From Arenicellales bacterium (GTDB lineage Bacteria > Pseudomonadota > Gammaproteobacteria > Arenicellales > JAHEKD01): DNA of 64,000 bases. Position 1 is the first letter of the stretch. Every line of letters begins with the position of its first letter. The notes under the pieces were generated by a model that worked only from the letters and a program-made list of their open reading frames with translations, was not told the DNA's origin and searched no databases. This document shows positions 34,184-42,297 of the stretch, piece by piece. Both the position numbers and the translations under genes were made by a program. Where the stretch lies: the NCBI GenBank assembly GCA_028284225.1, contig JANQSD010000004.1, forward strand, positions 78,869-142,868, in the 5' to 3' direction.

Positions 34184-36982
34184 GTGCCCAAACCCGACAA
34201 AACATCTACCATAGTATTCACCATAGCCGGTGTTATGACGGTGTTGCTCGCCATTTTTTTTAACCGACCAGTCGCCGTGCCTTTATGGCCTGATAGTTTA
34301 GATGGGGTATCCTTCTCGCCTTTCAGAATCAATCAGTCACCACTGAACATCGCAAGTTTCCCGACCGAGGAACAAGTGCTTGAAGACTTAACACTCATCG
34401 ATGAGCGAGCAAATGCAGTACGCACCTATTCGGTTGAAGGGGTTTTAGGAGAAATACCACGACTAGCCACTCAAACAGAACTTGAAGTTGCTGTGGGCGT
34501 TTGGTTAAGCGCAGACGCAACACGCAATCAACAAGAGTTAAAACGCCTTGCTCAAATTGCCCCCACATTTAGTTCTCAAGTGAAAAGCATTGTAGTTGGT
34601 AATGAGGTGCTGCTTCGACAGGAACTCACAACCTTTGAAATAATCAATCATATACAACAAGCACGACGTATTGTGAAGAACATACCCATTACGGTAGCCG
34701 AAACCTGGGACATCTGGTTAGAGAATCCAGAGCTGGCACAACACGTAGACTTTATAACCGCTCATGTGTTGCCTTACTGGGAAGGCATACCGGTTCACGC
34801 TGCGTCAGACTATGTGATCAGCCGCTACCAACAATTACAGCAAGCCTTCCCCAAAAAGCCAATAGTTTTAGGAGAGGTCGGATGGCCAAGTGCTGGGCGA
34901 CAGTTTCTCGGTGCGGTGCCGTCGCAATTAAATCAAACTCGTTTCCTGCGCAACTTTCTTGAATTAGCGCACGCACAACAAGTCCAATATTTTGCCTTGG
35001 AAGCCTTTGATCAAACTTGGAAAACTCAAGAAGGCGAAGTAGGTCGTTATTGGGGAATTTACGACGCCTCGCGTCAACCCAAGCAGGTTTTTGAAAGCCA
35101 TTCCATACGTCCGGTAAATGACTGGCTACTCATCGTCATCACTACCCTATTCACAGCAGGCATTTTAACGATAGTTTTACTTCGTGATAGCAGTGCTCTT
35201 CGTATACGCGGTAAAGCCTTTCTAGTAGTGGTTTCCTATTTATTATCAGGTTTCCTTATCTGGCATTTGCACAGTTACTTCAGTCGATATTTAATGGATT
35301 CGGAGATATTAATAGCCTTATTCTTATTGATATGTGTGTGTGCAATTGCAACAGCGCTTTCTACTGAAGCACACGAATGGGCCGAAACTTTATGGCGCAA
35401 AAAGCGCGCCTCAACTTCGTTCATGCCTTCTGATTTAACCTATTCACTAGCGACAGAAGCAGCGAAAGAGTCAAAACTTGGGCACACACCAAAAGTTTCT
35501 ATCCATGTCCCTATTCACAATGAACCTCCCTCATTAGTGATTAATACGTTACAAGCCTTGCAACGATTAGACTATCCAAACTATGAAGTGGTGGTCATTG
35601 ATAACAACACCGAGAGTGAAGACACCTGGATGCCGGTGTACCTATGGTGCGAGGAACAAGGCTCCCCGTTTCATTTCCATCACGTCGAATCATTGGAAGG
35701 CTTTAAGGCTGGTGCTCTGAATTATGCCCTTTCACACACGTCAAAGGATACGGAAGTGATCGCCGTCATAGATAGTGACTACGTGGTTAAATCTGACTGG
35801 TTGTCTGATTGTATACCGTTGTTCGACGACACAAACATAGCCGTTGTACAAGCGCCGCAAGATTATCGCGATGCGAATGAAAACCTGTTCAAGTCGATGC
35901 TCTACTGTGAGTACGCTGGTTTTTTCGGTATTGGCATGATTAATCGTAATGTACGCAATGCCATCATTCAACACGGCACAATGACATTGATACGTCGCAG
36001 CGTCTTACAAAATGTCGGCGGCTGGTCGCAATGGTGTATTACAGAAGATGCAGAACTGGGCTTGAGGATTCTAGAAGCTGGTTATCAAGCGATTTACGTC
36101 CCAACGTCCTATGGTCGGGGACTGATGCCTGATACGTTTCATGACTATCGAATGCAACGCTTTCGCTGGGCGTACGGCGCAATGCGAATATTACGCAAGC
36201 ATGCGAGCCAGCTGGGTTTATTCACTCGATCGAATCTTACTGCAGGTCAGCGCTATCATTTTTTGGCGGGGTGGCTACCGTGGCTCTCTGATGGACTGTG
36301 CTTGTTGTTCAACTTATTTGCCATTGGTTTTTCTATTGTACTCATCTTGGCGCCCCATCTTATAACGCCACCCGCAGCACTACTCAGCGCACTGCCACTT
36401 GCATTTTTTGGCTTCAAACAGTGCAAAATGCTAATGTTATACCGCTACCGATTAAAAGCTGGGGTGAGGCAAAGTCTTGCGGCCGCAATATCCGGGTTGG
36501 CTGTTTCACACACAATTGCTCGAGCCATGTTAGCAGGAATGTTTGCTAATAATATAGGTTTTTATCGCACGCCGAAAAAAGCAGAAGCGCACTCTATGTT
36601 TAGATCGTTTCAGATGGTAAGAGAAGAAAGTCTGCTTGCCTTGGCACTTATACTCTGTGCAATCTTCATTAGCCTTCGTGACGACACCTACTTGGCTGAT
36701 ACACGTCTTTGGATTATGCTTCTATGCGTGCAAAGCCTGCCGTATGTGTCATCTGTGCTGTTATCCCTAGTGAGTTCAATGAAAAACACATCAGCATCTT
36801 TGATATCAACTAGTAGCCAACCTTTGGCGGAGAAAGGTCAAGCGTTTCAGATGGGGCTTAATACTGGTCAAAGTGCTCACCCAAGCAGTGCATCTGTGGC
36901 GACACCTGTTGTAGGGCCTGAGCAAAGCACAATTCTAGTGGATCAGAAACAAGTGATTCGCCCAAGGGCTGTCGGAGACTAA
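34184..36982 (+). CDS. GH17-GT2 fusion, NdvB-like beta-1,3-glucan synthase
   Basis: A 932-residue membrane enzyme that starts with GTG. Residues 40-305 match GH17 glucanase/transglycosylase sequence (VRTYSVEG, VVGNEVLLR with a catalytic Glu, VLGEVGWPSAGR with the second Glu, YFALEAFDQTWK). Residues 310-400 hold transmembrane helices. Residues 425-690 are a family 2 glycosyltransferase: VSIHVPIHNEPP, VIDNNTES, AVIDSDYVV (DxD), GTMTLIRRS, WCITEDAELG (TED) and QRFRWAYGA (Q..RW). Several TM segments follow. P. aeruginosa NdvB has this arrangement and makes cyclic beta-1,3-glucans in the periplasm. The upstream phosphoglycerol-transferase-like gene fits an osmoregulated, anionic glucan. The Ser/Gln-rich tail is not conserved. 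Confidence 0.88.
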   Translation: MPKPDKTSTIVFTIAGVMTVLLAIFFNRPVAVPLWPDSLDGVSFSPFRINQSPLNIASFPTEEQVLEDLTLIDERANAVRTYSVEGVLGEIPRLATQTELEVAVGVWLSADATRNQQELKRLAQIAPTFSSQVKSIVVGNEVLLRQELTTFEIINHIQQARRIVKNIPITVAETWDIWLENPELAQHVDFITAHVLPYWEGIPVHAASDYVISRYQQLQQAFPKKPIVLGEVGWPSAGRQFLGAVPSQLNQTRFLRNFLELAHAQQVQYFALEAFDQTWKTQEGEVGRYWGIYDASRQPKQVFESHSIRPVNDWLLIVITTLFTAGILTIVLLRDSSALRIRGKAFLVVVSYLLSGFLIWHLHSYFSRYLMDSEILIALFLLICVCAIATALSTEAHEWAETLWRKKRASTSFMPSDLTYSLATEAAKESKLGHTPKVSIHVPIHNEPPSLVINTLQALQRLDYPNYEVVVIDNNTESEDTWMPVYLWCEEQGSPFHFHHVESLEGFKAGALNYALSHTSKDTEVIAVIDSDYVVKSDWLSDCIPLFDDTNIAVVQAPQDYRDANENLFKSMLYCEYAGFFGIGMINRNVRNAIIQHGTMTLIRRSVLQNVGGWSQWCITEDAELGLRILEAGYQAIYVPTSYGRGLMPDTFHDYRMQRFRWAYGAMRILRKHASQLGLFTRSNLTAGQRYHFLAGWLPWLSDGLCLLFNLFAIGFSIVLILAPHLITPPAALLSALPLAFFGFKQCKMLMLYRYRLKAGVRQSLAAAISGLAVSHTIARAMLAGMFANNIGFYRTPKKAEAHSMFRSFQMVREESLLALALILCAIFISLRDDTYLADTRLWIMLLCVQSLPYVSSVLLSLVSSMKNTSASLISTSSQPLAEKGQAFQMGLNTGQSAHPSSASVATPVVGPEQSTILVDQKQVIRPRAVGD

Positions 36983-37003
36983 AAGCTTTAAGAGGATTAG
37001 TCT

Positions 37004-37087
37004 ATGAGCATACAACCTAGTTATTTACCTGAAGTGCGGGAACGCGCCATTCGGTTAGTGTCAATCTCATCAATGCCATGGCTATAA
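37004..37087 (+). pseudogene. IS3-family OrfA, N-terminal fragment
   Basis: ATG 37004 with AGAGGA upstream opens 27 codons whose start SYLPEVRERAIRLV matches the OrfA opening of many IS3 elements (sPEvReRAvrLV). The frame then breaks and stops at 37085. It lies just outside the tRNA-bounded island. Confidence 0.6.
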
Positions 37088-37229
37088 TTACTGGGAAGGG
37101 TCAACTACTGCATAATTTCACGTGAATGTTTCTTTATCGGGCAAGCTGATAATCTGCTCTGCTGAAATCGGATTCCCAGACCTCGGTGAGCATCATTGGA
37201 TACTGCGCTACTGTGCTGATCTTAAACGC

Positions 37230-37290
37230 AGTTGGTGCCGATGGCCGGACTCGAACCGGCACGAGCTAGGCTCACTACCCCCTCAAGATA
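37230..37290. repeat. Island end repeat (att), copy of tRNA-Leu 3' part
   Basis: 61 bases identical to 44939-44999; bases 37229 and 37291 no longer match. It carries T arm, variable arm and anticodon loop of the tRNA but not the 5' half, so it is not a functional tRNA. Confidence 0.92.
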
Positions 37291-37344
37291 TGGGTGTAAT
37301 TAATAATTTATTTTTCTTCTTTATCAATGAATTATAGAAACCTC

Positions 37345-38517
37345 TTAATCTCTATCTTTCACTTTTACCTGACTTTCTAAATGATTCAAAACGACATTCA
37401 AAGGAACTTGTCTATGAAGTTTACAATAAAGTGTTTCATCACAATTAAATGTCTTTTTTTCGTAATACTTATTTGAAGGTGACCCTCCACCACAAAATTG
37501 AAAATACTTACAATTTTGCCGACATTTTTTAATACCCGCCTTAATATTTTTATATGTAGATTTAAACTTTGATGTGTTAAATGATTTTTTAAAATCCTGT
37601 CGGTAGACATTGCCAAAAACAAACAAGCGTTCGTTATCTATTGTTTCATCAATTAACTCAGGAGAAAATGTTGAAAAATTCCCTAAATAATCTACCGTTA
37701 TGATTTTCCCAGGAACCAACTCTTGGCTTTTTGTCAACCAGTCAGGATCAGTTCTATCCCAGGCTTTGATAATCGAAAAAGCATTGCTTAATTCACGTAT
37801 TTCGATTGGATAATTTTTGTTTGCGTTTAATGTGAGTAGTTGTGAAAAAAATGAAATTAACTCTTCTTTGACTCCAACATAATCTAAAGTAGAGCTATTA
37901 TTTAGACTTTCAACCTCATCAACATTAAAACCACATCTCAATATCTTGTTTTGATAAAAGTAATCAAACATTTCTTCAGCATAATGCAATGAGTAATCAG
38001 TCAGAACGGAAATTGTATAAAATGGTATTTCTTTTGAATTTAATAGCTCTATTGCTTGTTGCACCTTGTCATGACTACCTTTACCCTTTCTAGTTAGTCG
38101 GTGACGATCATGAATGAATTTGGGCCCATCAACGCTTAAACCTAATTTAATCGAATACTTGTTAAATAATTCACACCAATCATCATTGATCAGTGTTCCA
38201 TTAGTTTGAAAAGAATATTCAACTGTAGTTTGTACGGGTCTAATTTTTTCGATCAGGTCTATAGCGAGCTGATAATATTCAGTACCATTAACTAACGGCT
38301 CTCCAGCATGCCAGACAATCGTGAGTTTGTTCGCTAATAAGCCAGTCTCAGATAAACGCTCAAAAATCTTCTCAACCACGTCTAATGACATAGTCTGTGT
38401 GTTAGAACGGTTAGGCAAGTAACAATAGCTGCAATCGAGATTGCAAAAAGGAGTAGATTGAAGAACTAGAAGATCTAGCGGACCAAAGTTGTCAAAATTA
38501 TCGAAATACCACAACAA
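37345..38517 (-). CDS. grrM: Radical SAM/SPASM cyclophane maturase, GrrM-type
   Basis: A 390-residue radical SAM enzyme. The [4Fe-4S]-SAM motif is C25-NLD-C29-SY-C32 and a SPASM-type auxiliary cluster region has Cys at 332, 336, 342, 359 and 365. The opening LWYFDNFDNFGPLDLLVLQSTP, then WHAGEPL, SFQTNGTLI, LGLSVDGP and IHDRHRLTRKGKGSHDKV are diagnostic of the GrrM (GRRM) family, three-residue cyclophane formers that join an aromatic ring to the beta carbon of the residue two further on. The adjacent upstream gene encodes a short secreted peptide with a W-x-N/D-rich tail, a fitting substrate. It is the last gene of the four-gene island operon. Confidence 0.9.
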   Translation of the reverse strand: MLWYFDNFDNFGPLDLLVLQSTPFCNLDCSYCYLPNRSNTQTMSLDVVEKIFERLSETGLLANKLTIVWHAGEPLVNGTEYYQLAIDLIEKIRPVQTTVEYSFQTNGTLINDDWCELFNKYSIKLGLSVDGPKFIHDRHRLTRKGKGSHDKVQQAIELLNSKEIPFYTISVLTDYSLHYAEEMFDYFYQNKILRCGFNVDEVESLNNSSTLDYVGVKEELISFFSQLLTLNANKNYPIEIRELSNAFSIIKAWDRTDPDWLTKSQELVPGKIITVDYLGNFSTFSPELIDETIDNERLFVFGNVYRQDFKKSFNTSKFKSTYKNIKAGIKKCRQNCKYFQFCGGGSPSNKYYEKKTFNCDETLYCKLHRQVPLNVVLNHLESQVKVKDRD

Positions 38518-38585
38518 AGATATGGTAGTTTACCTCCCATTGCGAAAGTTAAGTCTTTCTACTTTAACTGGGCCAGCGGATAAAA

Positions 38586-38798
38586 TTACCAGCTATTATT
38601 CCAATCATTCCAGTTATTCCAGAAATTATCCCAATTTTGACTGATTTGTACATTTTCATCTTTATTTATATTATCAATGTCTAGGCTATCTTTAACGGTT
38701 TGCACCCGCTTTGTAAGATCATTATCCAGGGTTGCCGACACAGGCAGAGCAAACATACTGACCAAACTAGTGAAAATAACTATAATTTTACTTTTCAT
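38586..38798 (-). CDS. Triceptide-like precursor peptide with Trp/Asn-rich tail
   Basis: A 70-residue peptide. Residues 1-22 form a Sec signal peptide ending LPVSA. Residues 23-54 are a charged leader (TLDNDLTKRVQTVKD...). Residues 55-70 read NWDNFWNNWNDWNNSW: Trp at 56, 60, 63, 66 and 70 with W-D-N, W-N-N, W-N-D and W-N-N units, the aromatic-x-(N/D) pattern that cyclophane-forming radical SAM enzymes crosslink. The peptide stands 68 bases before grrM, and the previous gene (nSTAND) ends 56 bases before it. Known GrrA substrates are glycine-rich, so this Trp/Asn tail is a different substrate class. Start at 38798 has GAGGA close before it. Confidence 0.8.
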   Translation of the reverse strand: MKSKIIVIFTSLVSMFALPVSATLDNDLTKRVQTVKDSLDIDNINKDENVQISQNWDNFWNNWNDWNNSW

Positions 38799-38854
38799 TC
38801 CTCAATCCTAAGCTATTGTTTATCTAACAACAGTACACTTAGCTGTGTAAAAAG

Positions 38855-41800
38855 TCAATTTTTGTAACATTCATTTCCCCCTAGTTCATTACAGAGTTGC
38901 TGAGTATTATTATGTATTAAGTGATACCCAATCGGTCTTATCCTTTCTGGTCGTACGGTTTCAGAATCATCATTGCCTGCACCAAACCATCTAACTACAT
39001 CTTGTTTTTCATCTATATCTTGTTTACCTATATAAAAAGCATCGTAATCAGAGACTGGAAAATCTGACAAAGTGACAAATGAAGATCCGTTTGCTTTTAT
39101 TGAATCATTATTGTAGACAACTATTGTCCATTTAGGCTTTGAGTTAACAAGGTTTTTGCTAACACTAACACAAAACTCTTCATTCATGCTCCCATAAATT
39201 TTGACGGGATCACTCTTACTGCTGTAATCTTCCATATCTTTTTCAATAGTATGATTCCATTCGTGACACGACTTAAACTTGGAAAGTTCAGTTTTATTGA
39301 TTTCTTGTAATTTTATCCAGTCTGGAGAGTTTTTCATGTCGGCAGAACGATCACCCGGAAAGAAGTTATTAAATTTTGGTAAGCGTGTAGTAAAGTTAGT
39401 GTGCCTAACGACATGATTACCAATTTCGATTAATTTTCCTAGTTCATCATTTTTACTTTTAGAAATAAATGATTCACTCAGAACATCATTCAAATCATCA
39501 TAATCTATTTTTAGATTAAACTTCTTTACAGAAGATTCATTGTCAATTGTATAGATAGTGACTTTTTTAGTTTCTGCTGAATCAGGTAATACGATTGAGC
39601 TTTCTTTTCTGTCAATCCGGTACTCTCTAATTTCGCTGATAGTTTTATTTTCCTCATCTCTGCCACCCGGAAGAATCAAATAAAAAGAAGAAAATAAAGA
39701 ATCTATTAAAAAAGTGATATCACTTTTAAGTACATAGGCAATGTATGAGTTTATAGGGGATAATTCTTCTTCTATGAAATAGCATTGACCATCATCTACT
39801 ATGGCGGAGAACAATTCATATTTTATAAGTCCATCCTCTAGAGGTCCATTTCGGAAATTCTTTTTAAAGGACTTTTCCATCTTATTGCTGAAGTCATTTA
39901 AAAGAACTTCATGCTCACCGAAAAAAAAATCAAATTGATCAACATCTTGCGCGGTTCTACTTTTATCAATAGATTTTTGGTATTCTGATGACTTCCGTAT
40001 AAAAAATGCCGGTAACATATTATTATTCATACCAGATACACTATCAGAAGTAGTTTCTTTGTATACAATAGTGCCAGCTAATAATTCTGAATCGTTATAT
40101 TCTTTTAATAAAGGCTGGCAATTTGCGTCCTTAATGCTAACTATATCCTTGCCAGCATTCAATTTCCGTTTAACAATTTCATTTGGTTCAGCAATTACAA
40201 AGTTTGTATTATTAATATGCTCAGATAAAAAATCCCGTAACTTACTTTCGGTTCTAAATTTAATAATATCGATTTTATCGTCAAGAAAACCAGTAATATT
40301 TAGTTTATCAACCACAAAGTTCCATGTTGAATCAATCCTCTCCTGTTCTGACTGAAGAAATGAATTTGATATGCGTAGAAAATCATAAACAAACTGATCG
40401 GAATAAACATATCCTTGCGGTTTCGAAATTGAAGTAGCCACATAGGCTAGATCGTCTACTTTTTTAAAATAGTCCTCATGCATCTTGCTTTCCTGTACAT
40501 AATTCCAAAAAGCAGCAATGACAAATGGAATTGGGACCATTAAGATAATCAGCGCCCAAAACAGGCGCCTTTGAACTGTAGCTTTACTATTCGATTTCGA
40601 GATAAATGGATTTACGGATATCCGATTTTGTTTCATCAAATCGAAAATTTTGTTATTTTTTTCTCCAGACTGAAGTATTTTTTGTTGGATCTGCTCCTCT
40701 TGAAAGGGGTCACGAATACGTTTTTGCAGGGATTTTGTGGTCTCGGATTTAATGTCACTTTGGGGTAGAAGTTTTTCTCTTTTGGCTTGCCAGTTTTTGA
40801 ATTTTTTAAATAAAAGTTTTGGACCACTAAATTTTTTAAGATCATCGGCACCTTCGGTAGACCACCTAACAAACTTCTCCCATAAGTATTTATATTGCTT
40901 TATATCTACAGAATCTTCGTCTATCCAAGCTTTGAATGTTTCCCATTCTCTAATAAATGATTCATGTGATACCTTGATATCCGGTTCATCAATATAAAGA
41001 TAACTATGAGGTTTAGTAAAAACGTCAACAACTTCTTTATATAGAGTTACCCCTAATGTTTTTTTGGCATCTTCAATCTTTACTCTGCGTTGACTATATT
41101 TCCCATTATGATCAACATAGCCTAAACTCTTAAAAAATCTCTCTATCGGTAATTGATTAATAGGATTGTTTTGGAGTTTATTGTGACAGTCGTTTGCCCA
41201 ATAATCTAAGCAGGTTTCTAAGATGTCTTGGAAATTTTCACCTTCCTGAATTCCTATTGCAGCTCTCAAATCAGTTTCAATTATTTTCTCGGGTACTAAA
41301 TATTGACTCTGCTCAGCTTTCACTCTCTGCATAGCCACTTGCCACATCCGATATAACAAGTGCTGCATAAGTGGCAGATGATCAGCTTTGTTGCTTAGTT
41401 TGGCAACTTCATTGATAATTATTCTTAACATCCCCTCATCAATTTCTATATCAACTGGATAGCGTTCATCAAATTCAAAGTTTGCTCGAGTCAGAATCCG
41501 TAAATATTTTTTAAGCGGCATGACAATTGCTTCTTTAATTTCGTGAGGCGTTAATCGCCCTATCAAATAGCCAGAATTGTTGATAACATTTGGCAACTCA
41601 AGAAATTGTGCACAATCATTCAAATGCTCGCTACGCATGGTCAAAACTACAAATGCTCTCTCATGATGATTCTTACAATGACCAATTAGTAATTTTTCAA
41701 CAAAGCTTTTAATGTCTGGATGAGCTGCATTGGAGGTATGAAATACTTCCTCAAATTGATCAAAAACAAATAAGAAGTTAACATTTTCCTTATTGATACC

Positions 41801-42268
41801 AGGCTCTACTTTTAAGAATTGTGCATATTCATCAATAAAATCACTCAATCCGTCGACAGAATGCAATAAATCAATGATTTCCCGAGTTATTTCTTTTTCC
41901 GTAGCCTGTTCAATTTGACTTAAATCGAGATGTGAAAGAAGCTGGCGAACGAGTCTATGATAAGGGCCATCCTCAAAACTATTTTCAAAATTGGAGCCCG
42001 GAGTAAATACAATTGGTAACCATGATTGTCCGGCCTCTAAAATTCCGTATTGCCGAAGTCTTGGTATTACGCCGGCTCTGACCAGAGATGATTTACCGGA
42101 TCCTGATCCACCTAGCACTGCAACAGAATGACTTTTTTCCAAGCGCCTCGTAATTTCACGAATTTGTCGGTCTCTACCGAAGAAAAGTTTGGATTCAGTA
42201 TCTACAAAGGGCCTTAAACCAGGAAATGGCGATTGAGGAATATGCTGATCATCACGGTCATCTATCAT
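38855..42268 (-). CDS. Membrane-anchored nSTAND NTPase (novel STAND 1 type)
   Basis: A 1137-residue protein. It opens with the nSTAND1 hallmark SPFPGLRPF (13-21) and FFGRDRQI, then Walker A GGSGSGKSS (53-61) and Walker B FLFVFDQFEEVF (about 167-178). A winged-helix-type region follows to about residue 450. One transmembrane segment (LFWALIILMVPIPFVIAAFWNY, around 567-590) has Arg/Lys before it and acidic residues after it, so the ATPase is predicted cytoplasmic and the last 545 residues periplasmic. That part matches nothing I know and may be the sensor. The gene lies 29 bases after the TIR-protein gene. STAND proteins oligomerise on ligand sensing and activate effectors such as TIR NADases in defence. 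Confidence 0.88.
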   Translation of the reverse strand: MIDDRDDQHIPQSPFPGLRPFVDTESKLFFGRDRQIREITRRLEKSHSVAVLGGSGSGKSSLVRAGVIPRLRQYGILEAGQSWLPIVFTPGSNFENSFEDGPYHRLVRQLLSHLDLSQIEQATEKEITREIIDLLHSVDGLSDFIDEYAQFLKVEPGINKENVNFLFVFDQFEEVFHTSNAAHPDIKSFVEKLLIGHCKNHHERAFVVLTMRSEHLNDCAQFLELPNVINNSGYLIGRLTPHEIKEAIVMPLKKYLRILTRANFEFDERYPVDIEIDEGMLRIIINEVAKLSNKADHLPLMQHLLYRMWQVAMQRVKAEQSQYLVPEKIIETDLRAAIGIQEGENFQDILETCLDYWANDCHNKLQNNPINQLPIERFFKSLGYVDHNGKYSQRRVKIEDAKKTLGVTLYKEVVDVFTKPHSYLYIDEPDIKVSHESFIREWETFKAWIDEDSVDIKQYKYLWEKFVRWSTEGADDLKKFSGPKLLFKKFKNWQAKREKLLPQSDIKSETTKSLQKRIRDPFQEEQIQQKILQSGEKNNKIFDLMKQNRISVNPFISKSNSKATVQRRLFWALIILMVPIPFVIAAFWNYVQESKMHEDYFKKVDDLAYVATSISKPQGYVYSDQFVYDFLRISNSFLQSEQERIDSTWNFVVDKLNITGFLDDKIDIIKFRTESKLRDFLSEHINNTNFVIAEPNEIVKRKLNAGKDIVSIKDANCQPLLKEYNDSELLAGTIVYKETTSDSVSGMNNNMLPAFFIRKSSEYQKSIDKSRTAQDVDQFDFFFGEHEVLLNDFSNKMEKSFKKNFRNGPLEDGLIKYELFSAIVDDGQCYFIEEELSPINSYIAYVLKSDITFLIDSLFSSFYLILPGGRDEENKTISEIREYRIDRKESSIVLPDSAETKKVTIYTIDNESSVKKFNLKIDYDDLNDVLSESFISKSKNDELGKLIEIGNHVVRHTNFTTRLPKFNNFFPGDRSADMKNSPDWIKLQEINKTELSKFKSCHEWNHTIEKDMEDYSSKSDPVKIYGSMNEEFCVSVSKNLVNSKPKWTIVVYNNDSIKANGSSFVTLSDFPVSDYDAFYIGKQDIDEKQDVVRWFGAGNDDSETVRPERIRPIGYHLIHNNTQQLCNELGGNECYKN

Positions 42269-42297
42269 AACTATCTCCAGGTTATAACGACTTGTAA

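Noticed and set aside
37230..37290. Second tRNA-Leu gene
   Set aside because: Only the 3' 58 bases are present; the acceptor 5' strand, D arm and half the anticodon stem are missing. It is an att repeat.
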